49,128 nt of DNA from Symsagittifera roscoffensis (taxonomy: Eukaryota; Xenacoelomorpha; Acoela; Convolutidae): positions 34,783,679 through 34,832,806 of the forward strand of contig NC_087065.1 of NCBI RefSeq assembly GCF_963678635.1. The letters are read 5' to 3'. The position numbers and the translations under genes are program-made. Below are positions 13,321-23,565 of the stretch, piece after piece. Within the stretch, counting starts at the first letter, position 1; each line of letters begins with the position of its first letter. The notes below the pieces were generated by a model, which was not told where the DNA came from, made no database searches, and saw only the letters and a list, made by a program, of their open reading frames with translations.

Positions 13321-13409
13321 CTGAAAAGAAGTTAGATGGCAGAATTTATTAACCAGCGCATAACTATTCAGCTCAAAATATGAATAGAAAGCAAACAGTT
13401 AAGATACAT

Positions 13410-14060
13410 TGTTTTCTTGGCCTGTCGATGTTTTTTGTATGAACGCCGGTGATCGGATCCTTGAAATTTTAGCCGTGATCAACAGATTCTTGAAGAAAAA
13501 CTACTGGTCTCGGTCTACATAAAGGAATGTAAGCTGACAAACCATCTGACCAAATTTTTGTTCCAGGCAAAATTCTTCGGTAGATTACCTCTGACAAAGT
13601 TCAACCCCTTGAAATTCAGCCCCTGTCCTCAACAAAATACAAAAAACCGATTTTTCTCCGGGTCGCATCCGCCGAAAATCCATTTCTCTTTGATCATTCG
13701 ACCACGGTTGTATTTTCTCTTGGCTACCACAGATTCGTCTATTTGAATAATTTTTCCAGGTCCCCCAAATCTGTAATCACAATTTTCTGAGTTTTGAAGG
13801 ACCCAAGAACAGGTGTTTCAAAATAAAGCATAAAAGTCTACTGCCGTTTTGGAACTAACTTCAAGTAGAGTGGCAACTTGGCAGACTGGCGTTTTTACGG
13901 CAAAGAAAAAGAGCACAGTTACAATAACTCGAATAGATAATTTCGAATTTTTGACAATTGAATTTTTTCTCAAGGATAAAAGTTTCCGACCACGGCTGTT
14001 AGTGCACCGCCAAGCATTCTTATTTATAATTTTCTTGCTCTCATAACACAAATTCAAAAT
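13410..14060 (-). pseudogene. Merlin-type (IS1016/ISXO2-like) DDE transposase, decayed
   Basis: Reading the minus strand downward from about 14057, a helix-turn-helix-like segment (SLRK...SKLS...TPVCQVA..L.VS.KTAVDFY, about 13990-13820) is followed by the catalytic core. The core has GGPGKIIQIDES (first Asp near 13738), KRKYNRGR, KWIFGG, then LPGTKIWSDG (second Asp near 13545) and ITGVHT near 13435. The order and spacing match Merlin and ISXO2-like transposases. It is dead: a TGA interrupts the N-terminal and core parts, at least one frameshift lies before the second Asp, more stops follow, and the third acidic position (expected TIES) reads as NID. No terminal inverted repeats were identified. 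Confidence 0.8.
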
Positions 14061-15369
14061 TCAAAATAAAGCCATAAGGAGTGTCAAAAAATGTTTTAGA
14101 AAAAATTAATTATATTTAAAATAAGCTCAACGAAGTAGAACTTGCTGCAAAAGAGTCTCCTGAAAAATTCTGTGTCGTTTGGTGGTGCTAAAATTAAAAT
14201 GCAGACCTCATAGAATAAGTTGGGTTTTCTAAAAAATAATTTAGAGGGCAGTTCTATACCGCGCACGATTGACTTTTTCACTAAAAAATTGACAAGTTTT
14301 CATCGGTTAGACGCAATGCCAAAGTTTTTGAATGGAGTTATCACAAGTAGTTGCACATTATAGAGTTATGAGAAAAATTCAATGTCCTAAAAAAATGCGA
14401 GCCTATATGATTTCATAATTGATAATGACTTAAATACGGTACAAAATAATGCATCAGATATAAAATGTCGGAAACAAATCTGAAAAATGGAAAACTTCTG
14501 ATCACTTTTTCTCGACACCGAGAGGTTGCTTTTTGAATTCAAGTTCTTTATAGTAAAGCTTCAACATTTGATCTCAGTTTACCACCATCATCTTTTAAGG
14601 TAAACAAATTGGGCAGAAAGAAAATACATTACTCCGTAGGTGCTTGCCATATTGGTTGCTCTCGTTACATATGGGATCGCTCAGATACAACAATTCGATA
14701 GTTTAATTCAATTTTAGTGGCCTGAGAACAAAACTTGATTAGCTTTGACGGTCTGCATTTTTTGTTGTTTTTGTTCCGACCATTTTGTATTCGGATGAGT
14801 TTTAGTTTTTTTTTGGTTATTTTCTCTTTGTTTTCCACGCAAAATCAGGTCCACTAAAATGTCATTGAAATGGCTTGAGTTTTATATCATAAACCCTTTC
14901 AATCGTGATTCAAACGAAATTGCTATTTTTAAAAAAAAACATTTTGGTCTAAGTTCGAGCGAATTATTTATTTAAGCTCATGAAGCCGTGAAAATTTAGT
15001 TTTACCTGAGTGAATATAATTCTGTAATTTTTTAGCGTCAACTTGGGAATCAAAAATTTCAAAAATTCAAAGAATTTTGAAAACTTCAAAAATTTCTGCT
15101 ACGATTTTTTTTTTCGTTTTTCTAGTTATATTTCTGCAAATTTTTTTCCAATTTAATTTAATTTATTCTGACTGTCGAATATGCCTAAGTTCTATTATTT
15201 GTTCAGTTCATTTTATCACACCACGCAGAAAACAACTACACTAACTTGAAAAAAAAATCTTTTTTTTTTGTGTGTATTGTTTTCCAAGACTATGGTCGGA
15301 AGATTCTGTGCTACTTGCGGAGTGAACGGCTATTTTTGTATACGATTTGAACTTAGTCAATTTCAGTTA
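14061..15369. other. Intergenic, nothing recognised
   Basis: AT-rich DNA without a supportable gene. The minus-strand frame at 14096-14281 lies just upstream of the Merlin remnant and could be degraded transposon sequence, but I see no recognisable motif. Confidence 0.4.
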
Positions 15370-15715
15370 AACTTAGACGCCCTCCTCCCACCTCCCAGGT
15401 ATTCAACCCCTGACTACCCAAAGGGTCTCCCTTTGGTACCATTTTTGGAGCTTTATCTTTGGCTGGCGGATCTTCTTTTGTCAAAATTTTCCAAAAACTG
15501 CCTAAAAACGCTTTTTTGCATGTTTTTTTTCTAAATCTTGCCTGCGTCGCAAAACATTTTGCCAAAATTGGGTCTTTACAGTGATTTGTGAAAGCTCGGA
15601 AAAATAAATTAGTTAACTTTTTTTCGAATAAAATGTCGGAAAAAGTTTCCTTTTTTTCGAAAATTGAAAATCTGCCCACTTCTCCTCGAGGATATCCTAG
15701 ATCCACACCAAGTAA
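15370..15715. mobile_element. Degenerate relative of the 7473-7921 hAT MITE
   Basis: It shares internal blocks in the same order as the intact MITE: a g(t/a)attc(a/g)aacccctg block, acccaaagggtc, ctttggtac, a cctaaaaacg/cccaaaaacggc block, an aatttt-rich centre and a tcctagatcc block near the right end. Neither terminus is intact and the left boundary is vague. It is an older copy of the same family. Confidence 0.65.
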
Positions 15716-16039
15716 TGTCCGCTAATAGAACTTTTTTGTTGCAAAATTTTATGCACCGCAGCTAAATATTTGAATAAAAGGACCAAAATCCAGTTTATGC
15801 ATGTTTTGGAAAATTTTGAAAATATTAATATGGGTTAGTCAGTCTATATTTCAGTAAATTCGACAGTGATTTGCAAATAAATGAGTTGCGCCAGGTATTT
15901 TTGTTTATGTAGAAAACATCGTGCAAAAACTAATGCAAAGTAGTACAAAGGGAACCTTTAGGGTGGCCAGGATTCGACCCCTGATGGTAGAGGTCCGCAA
16001 AAAGGTTTCACGGAATCGATTTTAATGGATTTTCATGGT

Positions 16040-17210
16040 CTTTCTCCATAAAAATCAAAACATAATTGATAATAATGGATTAAAAAGCACCCGCATCCAG
16101 AATCAAGCGTTAATAATTGATAATAATATGACTTTAGTACCAGTCTTACAAAAATTTAGAAAAAAATTGATTTTATTCAATTAAGAATCGATTATAATCT
16201 CTCTTTTTTTAAAACTCAAATATAATCCCTTATAAAACATTATATTCTATTTTAATCGATTAGTTCAATCCGAATTTGCTTTGTTTTGCAGAAAAAATTC
16301 ATTATAAATTGTTTATAGTCCTTTTTTTGCACATTTTGTCTTTGACCTTCTACCTGAACTGCTTACATTTTATGCTTTCCGTATATGTTGGTTTATGAGA
16401 AAAATGGGAAAAATAGTTTTAGCAGTTTTCAAATCATTTCAAATTTATAAAGTTTTTTTTTCAATTTTTCTTGGTTATAGTTGTTTCACGATGCTTATTT
16501 TTTTAGTTTTCTTGACCACCAAAATATCAGCACACTGCTTTAATTTCATGATTTTTTTAGAAGATTATTATATTTTGCCTACCGCGTGACTTTTCAACTA
16601 ATATTAGGGATTTCGATGAAACTTTTGTTGCGTGGTAAAACTTTGTGACAATAAATATCATTTTTAGAGATCTTTGACAATAAAAGGTTATAGTCTATTG
16701 TAATAGATTAAAAGAGATTATAAGAGATTCTAAGATATTATAAGAGATTATAAGAGATTTTCGGAAAAATTATAATCACTTATAATTGGTTATTATTTAT
16801 TATCATGTCACGAAAAAGGTTATCATAATAATGGATTATAAATCGTTCAAACATCTAAATTTGGCGCTTATAATTAATTATATTTTTGATAAAAGTACAA
16901 TTATCATTGTAATATAATTGATTTCTATTGTATTTTTTTTATATTCGCCCGCACTCAGTAAAAAGGGAATTTTTACTGAGTGCGGGCGAATATAAAATAA
17001 ATACAGTAGAAATCAATTTACCCATTATAATTGATTATAATGGATTATAATAGATTATATTGGATTCTAAAAGAGTTTTATGAGTAGATTTTTTTTCACT
17101 ACAAATAGTGGATTATAATGGATTGTAATCGATTGCGTGGTTCCACAGTGTAATTATAATCAATTATAGTGCCAACATTTTGAACACTAAAATCGGTTTT
17201 TATCCATGGA
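16040..17210. repeat. AT-rich repeat built from gattataatgg-type units
   Basis: This block is dominated by variants of gattataa(t/g) on both strands, for example near 16710-16760 and 17020-17070. Ends resembling gca(a/g)(a/t)(a/g)aggtt(t/c)ca(c/t)gg in inverted orientation lie near 16001 and 17207, so it may be a palindromic MITE or foldback element. There is no coding capacity. Confidence 0.5.
16917..17018. repeat. Near-perfect inverted repeat (about 48-bp arms)
   Basis: Arms 16917-16964 and 16971-17018 are reverse complements with few mismatches, including the GC-rich core ttcgcccgcactcag/ctgagtgcgggcgaa, separated by about 6 bases. The DNA or its transcript could form a long hairpin. It sits inside the AT-rich repeat and contrasts with it in base composition. 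Confidence 0.85.
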
Positions 17211-17249
17211 ACCTCACTGCGGGAGGGGGAGGGGGGTTACCCTTTTTCT

Positions 17250-17675
17250 GAATCTTCTCCTCTAGCTAAGGCTTTGCAAGAATTTTGCACACTTCATAAA
17301 AAACTGATATTTGCAATTGTTTGTACTCTGTCCGAAGATTGAATGGTTCGATCGATCAGGAATTTGAACTAGTTTTTAAGGTCATAATCGCAAAGCTATG
17401 ATATGAGTTATTTCAATCCTACGAGCAAAATGAATGCGATTCATATTGGCGATTAATCATTGTCAATATTGTTTTCGGGGTGTTTTATTAGGTAAATTTA
17501 GTTTTTAATTCCAGGGTCAAAAGATAAAAAGAGAATTTTGGGTTCATCTAATGTTTACTCTTGCTTGTTTAACTGATAACGGTCAAGAAATTATACATGT
17601 ATGCTTATGATAATGATATCTTATAAGTTGAAACTGCAGCAACTCATTTTAAATCCTAATCACATTTAGAACAGA
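17250..17675 (+). promoter_or_regulatory. Upstream region conserved with paralogue copy 1
   Basis: This is the counterpart of 8131-8550, with the same islands (ttgcaagaattttgc, tacgagcaaaa, aactgataacgg, atgataatg) in the same order before the ATG. It is probably the 5' regulatory region and 5' UTR duplicated with the gene. It does not identify transcription factor sites. Confidence 0.45.
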
Positions 17676-19586
17676 ATGAATCGACTTTCTTTTTGCTTTT
17701 TTGCAGTAACAGCAGCTGGCTTCTGCTCTGGTAAGATTTAAATAAAACTGGCAATCAATTAATTTCAACCCTAAAAACAACTTAACGAAATAAATATAAG
17801 TCTGAAAGGCTGTCCCTTCAGAAATAGCATCACTTCAAATAGCGAATGGCGTGCTCGACCTCAAAATCAGTCGGTCAACAGTTAACAGTAGCTTTAACAG
17901 TTGGAAATGGAGTGATTCTAATGAACTAGTTATAGTGTACTTCAGTTAGATGTTAGATCGTTTCTTCTATTCAAAATGACTCATTGTTTCCGCTTCAGTT
18001 TTCCTCGTTGATATAGTGTATGGGGATGAACCCGCTCAGCCTGTGTGGCCTGAGACATTCACTCAGAACTTCACTGACATCTCCTACTGGCCCAGTGGCT
18101 CATACAACACCAGGGGCACATACAGGTGACATACTAAATACTAACCCCCCCCTCCCCCAACATACACACCTGAACAAATATAGTACTAAACGAAACAAAA
18201 CTTCATGCAACAAAACATCAATCAAACCTCACAAATGCTTTACGGTGATTGAACCTTCGTTTCTGATGCACATGATTATTTTCAGATTGGTGTGTTTTTT
18301 GCGATATTTGACAACGGCTGTTATTGGGGTATCGAATGAATAACTAAACTTAGACATGGATCACACTACAGCAAAATTGAACTTTGCGGTTTAAAAAATT
18401 ACAATTCATAATATTACAATAAAAAAGGTCAATATTACTTTGGCTTAAAAGTTTGCCATAAACCATTGTGACAGCCCTTTGAAAGTTCGATGTAATCTGC
18501 AGATATGTGCATGTTTAGATACGACTGGCCAAATAAGATGGCTCGAGTGGATCTTGTGAGTTCGGAGTGGGACCCCTACTGCAGGCCAGAGTACAATGCC
18601 AGCGCCACCCCTTGTGCACACATGTACAGTGACGACAAAATGTGAGAACTGCACTCTGTACATCTAGAATTCCGCTCAAACCTAACTTCGATAAAGTTAA
18701 TGATGATGTTTGTTTTAGTTAGCAGAACATCCTCACTTTTAGCGAACTACTTAAGGTTTTACTTTGATGTTTGAGTATATTACAAAAAAGCACAGGCATC
18801 TTTTTTGAGTTCTATTCCTTCTATGTTGAAACTATGCCTTTTTACATTTTTGCTGTCAATTTGAAAATTAACTACACCACATGTTGTTCACAAAATAAAT
18901 ATTTTATGTTTATCTGGCCTCCAACTTGATGTGATGGCAGTTCGACGAATTTGCTCTTGTATACAATCGTAATATTTGCTGTCGTTCCAGGTTCCTCTAC
19001 TTCCCGGACATGATGAGCTGTTGCTACTGTTGCGAGCAGAAGAACTCTGATTGGGGTCTCCAGGCACCAGACTGGCTGGAGAGTGCCAAGTACGATGGCT
19101 CCTACATCATCCCTGTCTTCAACGGATCCTACTCCTACCTCAGTGCATACAAGTGGGAAGTCAAGGTGAGCCCATTATCTGTATTAGAGGCCATTTAATA
19201 ATAGTTCAGGTGAAGAAACAATTTAATTAATTTATCACATTTTCCAAGATAAAGTCTGGTGCCTTGAAAAAACCGCGGCATTGCGTGGCTCCAAAACCAC
19301 ATGAGATTTGCTGAATATTGATTTGCTGATGGTGAATTTGCGTGGATTGTCATTTTTTTTGTATGTTTTTGTTGCCATTTTACGAACTTTTCAGAAATAC
19401 AGCTACTATGAGCTTGAGGCAGAAGTACCTGTGGATCGGAACATGATCAGCTGGCAGCAGGTATCCAGCGGGGCTGCAAGATTCTTCGACAACAACCGAC
19501 ACCTCACTGTCGACTCCGAGATGACCCAGCTGCCCAGTCTCTGCTCCGTTGATGTCAAGTGTGCATCTGATCTGTGCTCAGACTAA
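17676..19586 (+). CDS. Spliced secreted Cys-rich protein, tandem copy 2 (complete)
   Basis: Complete five-exon model: 17676-17730, 17999-18125, 18519-18641, 18991-19165 and 19395-19586. Every intron is GT-AG and the exons sum to 672 nt (223 residues plus TAA). The start gives a hydrophobic signal peptide (FCFFAVTAAGFC...VFLVDIVYG), followed by a mature part opening with DEPAQP. Landmarks are TQNFTDISYW, YDWPNKMARVDL, LYFP followed by CC-x-CC, LQAPDWL, and a C-terminal tail with four Cys (LCSVDVKC...LCSD). Sequons NFT, NAS and NGS agree with secretion. It may be a distant ependymin-like protein; I infer secretion and do not assign a function. Copy 1 lies about 9.1 kb upstream in the same orientation. 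Confidence 0.88.
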
Positions 19587-21128
19587 GGGCGCGATGATAT
19601 GCAAAGCGAACTACTCGTAACTGATAGATTAGATATTTCCAGAAACGACTCATGAGACTGCAGTAGTTTTTAATGATTATATTGAGGAGGGCTATTCACG
19701 ACTGAGATTAATTATTTGACTAATATCTAGTAGTACAAAAGCTTTGAATGATTTATAGCAATTGAATACTGTAATCTCAAAACTAAAATAGATGATTAAA
19801 AGCAAATTGGAATAGTTTTTCAGCAGGTTTCATTCGTCAAGACTCGAACTATAATATAAAATAAAATAATAAGATAAATATATTATGATATGATAAAAAA
19901 TGATTTCTGCGATTCTTAAAGAATCTCTGAAAGGCTTAAAAGCCTAAAAAGTTTTAATGATTTCCCAACATTCTAGACTGAGTTACTGTAATGAGCGAAG
20001 CTCGTTTGTGTATTTTTGTGGATCCCTGAGTGACCGTTTTATCATTATTCTAAGTGCCTCGATACGTGCGCGAGCTGACAGATCGATAACAACCATGATC
20101 CAGGGTCTTTGCCTGATAGTGAAACAACTTTTACTCGATCAAATGGTCTTGGTTGACATGCATTTGATTTCTTAAAAAATGCCAGTCGAAAAAGTTTTTC
20201 AATGTTTTCTAACGTTTCAGTGCTGCTGCACATTTAAATGCGTTCATCCGATTGTATGCTGTGGGAATGAGTTTTTTGTACGAGGCCGACAAGATCGACT
20301 AAAAGTTCAGGCTATTAAAACTTTTTCAATTAAAAACTAAAAAATTCTCCATGTCAAGGAAAAATTATCAATTGATTTAAATGGCAATGATCCAGACAAC
20401 AATCGAATTACTTTTGAGCCATTGTTTGTGTTCATTAACATTTTCTAGTATCCATGATTAGGATAGCTGGTTGTTCTATTAGTAGCAAAATGTTTTCCGA
20501 CAAGTATAATTTGAGTTCAGAATTTCAAATAGAAAAAGTTTCAGAAATAGAATTGCAATAGAATTAATTATCAATTTTTTTAAATTTTGTTTTGGGAATC
20601 CAAACAGCAAATAGGGTGTTTGTGCGATAAGACACTTGCCAGTTGCCAAAACTTTCTTCTGAAAGAAAACCAATCCATGCCATAGTTTCTTTTTGTCTCT
20701 TTGTAACGATGATAATTTTGTCCAAAATAAAAATTGTTGTCCGATTTGACTGTTAATATGACTGTCAAAAATTTCCTTATCTCTAGCTTTTTTAAATCAA
20801 TTTTCCACACCGCAGACAAAAACGACAAATTTTTGTATGTAGTTTTTTGATTGGCAAATATACAATTGTCATAAACTTTCTTTGGTCATTAATTTTGGAC
20901 TGAATAAGAAAACATAGCATGCATAGCGAGCCAAGTCGGGATGGTCCGAGTGAATCTGGGTGAAAATTGTCTATTTGTAAATTGTCATCAAACCATGTAA
21001 AACAACCTGATCTGTTTTCTGAAGTATTGTGAATTTTGTTCTGATTTTTATAGAACAAATAGTTTTTGAAGATTCTACTGCTGTTAAATTTCTTTAAATA
21101 AGAATTAACCGATTGAGTTAGAATATAA
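19587..21128. other. Intergenic, nothing recognised
   Basis: 3' flank of paralogue copy 2. The first about 45 bases match the flank of copy 1; the rest is AT-rich. Several 60-120 codon frames (for example 20792-21145 minus) show no recognisable motif. Confidence 0.45.
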
Positions 21129-22068
21129 CTACCCGGGTTGACCAAAACTTCTTATCATACAATTTCCATATATGAGAAACTTCTTGTCATACAATTTCAT
21201 ACAATTCCATACGTACAGAAAAGTGTATGAAAACTCTATGATAAGCATTTTTCCATATATGAAAATTGTATGATAGGTGTTTTCCCATAAACCAAAAATT
21301 TTGATTTTTTCTTTCTAAATTTAGTTTCTGAAAAATTTTCGGTAGTGTTTGCAACCGAACACTAGTGACACTGACCTTGGTTACTCAAAGCACCGAAGGT
21401 TGGACGGTCTTGCATTTACAATGCATAGAAAACGACCAAAGTTGGTCTGTCTTTCACAATTGATATAACAAAAGTAACAAACTTTTGTTTTTTGGCAAAA
21501 TTTTTAAATGATGCTTATTTTAAATTTTAGAATTTTCAAATTATCAGACACTGATCAAGGCATACATTAACACCCCATACAAAAGAAATAGAAATTTTCA
21601 GCGTTTTTGAAAAAAAATTTAAGTGAAAATAAAATAAAAACCAATTTTATCGCATCCAGGACTACGTTATGCACACAAAATATTAAGTTTTGCATGCAAA
21701 AAATTTTTTTCGAAAAATGTTTGTTTGCGTACGAAATTGGATTTGCGGTTGAAAAAAAACAAAAAAAATTTTGGGCCAAATTTTAAAAATTACTTGAAAA
21801 ATTTTTTGTGGCTATCAAAAAAATGCCAGTCATACAATTTCCATATATGGGAATTGTATGATAAGCATTTTTTTCAAAAAGCCAAAACCTTAGTTGTTTA
21901 TCACCAGACTGTTTTATAAGAATCAAACAGCCACAGAAATAAGTTTATACCAGTTTTCAATCATTTTTAGAAATTGTATGAAAATTGTATGACAAGCATT
22001 TTTCCACACACTTGATGTATGGAATTGTATGATAAGCATTTTCGGTGTATGGAGGTCAACCCGGGTAG
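21129..22068. mobile_element. Non-autonomous terminal-inverted-repeat element
   Basis: It begins ctacccgggttgacc (21129-21143) and ends with the exact reverse complement, ggtcaacccgggtag (22054-22068). Just inside both ends, and repeatedly within, are copies of cttatcatacaatttcc or its complement (near 21150, 21182, 21238, 21262, 21831, 21970 and 22021), giving a multi-hairpin structure. No transposase was found and no clear target duplication is visible, so the superfamily is unassigned. Confidence 0.7.
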
Positions 22069-22161
22069 GGAACACTATAATAGAAACTATAAAAATAATA
22101 AAATCATCTATAGAAATTGTTTAATCTAGGCTACTCAAAAACGATTTTCTTTTTTTTTCTG

Positions 22162-22319
22162 TTATCCGTCAGTTGAAACATTTGTTTCAAAAACTGTGAG
22201 GCAGGAAACAAAACAAGAAACCAGAAAAAACACCGCAAATGCGAGGACAATAAGAAGGATTCTGTCAAAAACACCAGCCAAAAATGTCCACTCATTTTGC
22301 TCAGACAACTCTTCCACAC
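22162..22319 (-). CDS. Probable last exon of a Cys-loop ligand-gated ion channel (partial)
   Basis: After an AG acceptor (tgattattcag on the minus strand) the frame reads VEELSEQNEWTFLAGVFDRI, then a hydrophobic segment of about 25 residues, a short tail and TAA. An EW-x-x-x-A-x-x-x-DR motif directly before the final membrane helix is the signature of the pre-M4/M4 region of nicotinic-type Cys-loop receptors. No other exons of such a gene were found in the window. Upstream exons would lie at higher coordinates, beyond the inserted LTR-like and Polinton elements, or may be lost. It could be an orphan exon or pseudogene. Confidence 0.45.
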
Positions 22320-22929
22320 CTGAATAATCATAACAGTCTTCAAGAGTCCTCCCCATCAGCTTCTTCAGAAAAGATCATGATTGTTTCGTGGTTTTTCATA
22401 TCGAATTGTTTTTTTTTTTCGTGAAAGGAGATGTCCCTTTCAGATTAACAACTTTGCTCCGAATGAGTCTTCTAAATGTGTGTTCATGTGTAGGTAAAGT
22501 TTATGAATATCAAATCTAACAACTAAAATTATCAAGATCATTAGTTTGTATTTTCGATATTCAGAAGAATTTCTTGGTAGGGTTAACCGGATGCTCTGCA
22601 AGTAGCACAACAAATTCTGACCACAGTTAACTCTGCATAAACACAATTTTTCTAAGTTTTTTTCCCAATTGTCTTCTTCATTTTTTGCTTTTCTTTGTGA
22701 CTTTCTTTTGATGAAAGGCTAAACAGAAAAAATCACACCTTGATTAGCAATAACACTTCTGTTTGAGCAAGTTTAGTTTGAAATGAGTCAATACGTTTTT
22801 TTTTGGACATCAATTTTGTCGAAAGGGTCCAAAAATTGTCCTATCAACTTCATTCCAACCCAAACAATGACGACAAAAAGGTCAGGCAACTCAGTTGAAA
22901 AGGATTTAATATGTTTATACTTATTCCAC

Positions 22930-23012
22930 TGTAGTATTGCAAATACTACACCAACTTATGGTTCAACTTAGTTTTCTAACAATTTAAATACCCTTCCGAT
23001 TTAATCAATTAT
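22930..23012. repeat. Left part of an LTR-like repeat split by the Polinton
   Basis: This stretch, tgtagtattgcaaatact to aattat, matches 46054-46133. The match resumes on the far side of the Polinton at 41218. Together with 41224-41771 it forms one copy of a repeat whose other copy is 46054-47177. The left end begins TG, as LTRs do. Confidence 0.75.
23007..23012. repeat. Polinton target-site duplication, left (aattat)
   Basis: The 6-bp aattat directly before the element's AG terminus is repeated exactly at 41218-41223. A 6-bp duplication is the hallmark of Polinton integration. The empty paralogous site near 46128-46133 has a single aattat. Confidence 0.95.
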
Positions 23013-23225
23013 AGTAGTATGCATATAGTGCGTTAGGATCGGGGGGGGGGGGGGTTGTCATACATGGATGACCATTAGGTATAAATCATAATGGTCACCA
23101 TGTATTAAATGATCAGCAATGGTCACCATGTAATAATCCTAATTGACACCATGTATAATTTTATACCTAATAGTCCTCATGTAAAACTTCGGTATATTAT
23201 TGAGTATTCCCACTGAACGTTGTGG
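23013..23225 (+). repeat. Left terminal inverted repeat of the Polinton
   Basis: 213 bp, beginning agtagtatgcatatagtgcg, with a run of 14 G at 23041-23054 followed by several copies of atggtcaccatgta-like units. It pairs with 40954-41217 almost base for base, except that the right repeat carries one extra 51-bp internal unit. Identity stops after cgttgtgg at 23225. Confidence 0.95.
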
Positions 23226-23565
23226 TTACATGTTTGGTGCGGGAAAGGATTTGCCAAATCTTCGTTCTGAAACCAGCTGGAGTGTTTAACTGCGCTATAG
23301 ACTGTTTGCTCAATTCTTCTTAAAACTTTGATTCAAACTCAAATTACATACAAATACATACAAAAGTATGCTAAAGACACTATCGCTTAAATGAAATTGT
23401 TTATATCCCAGATTAATTGAGTTCCAAAGCTGAACAAAATCTCGCACTTAAATACACACTAAACACGGAATAGCGGTATGTCAAATTTTATGTACAGACA
23501 ATTCTCATATTAAATAACTGAATTTTATTTACTATACAAAAGTTAATGTGGTGTTTTTTTGTGTT
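23226..23565. other. Spacer between left TIR and polB, nothing recognised
   Basis: About 340 bases between the inverted repeat and the 3' end of the minus-strand polymerase gene. No gene is seen; it may hold the polymerase 3' UTR. Confidence 0.5.

Noticed and set aside
15940-16020. Possible tRNA gene on the minus strand (gggtcgaatcctgg)
   Set aside because: Only a B-box-like stretch; no A box or cloverleaf could be drawn.
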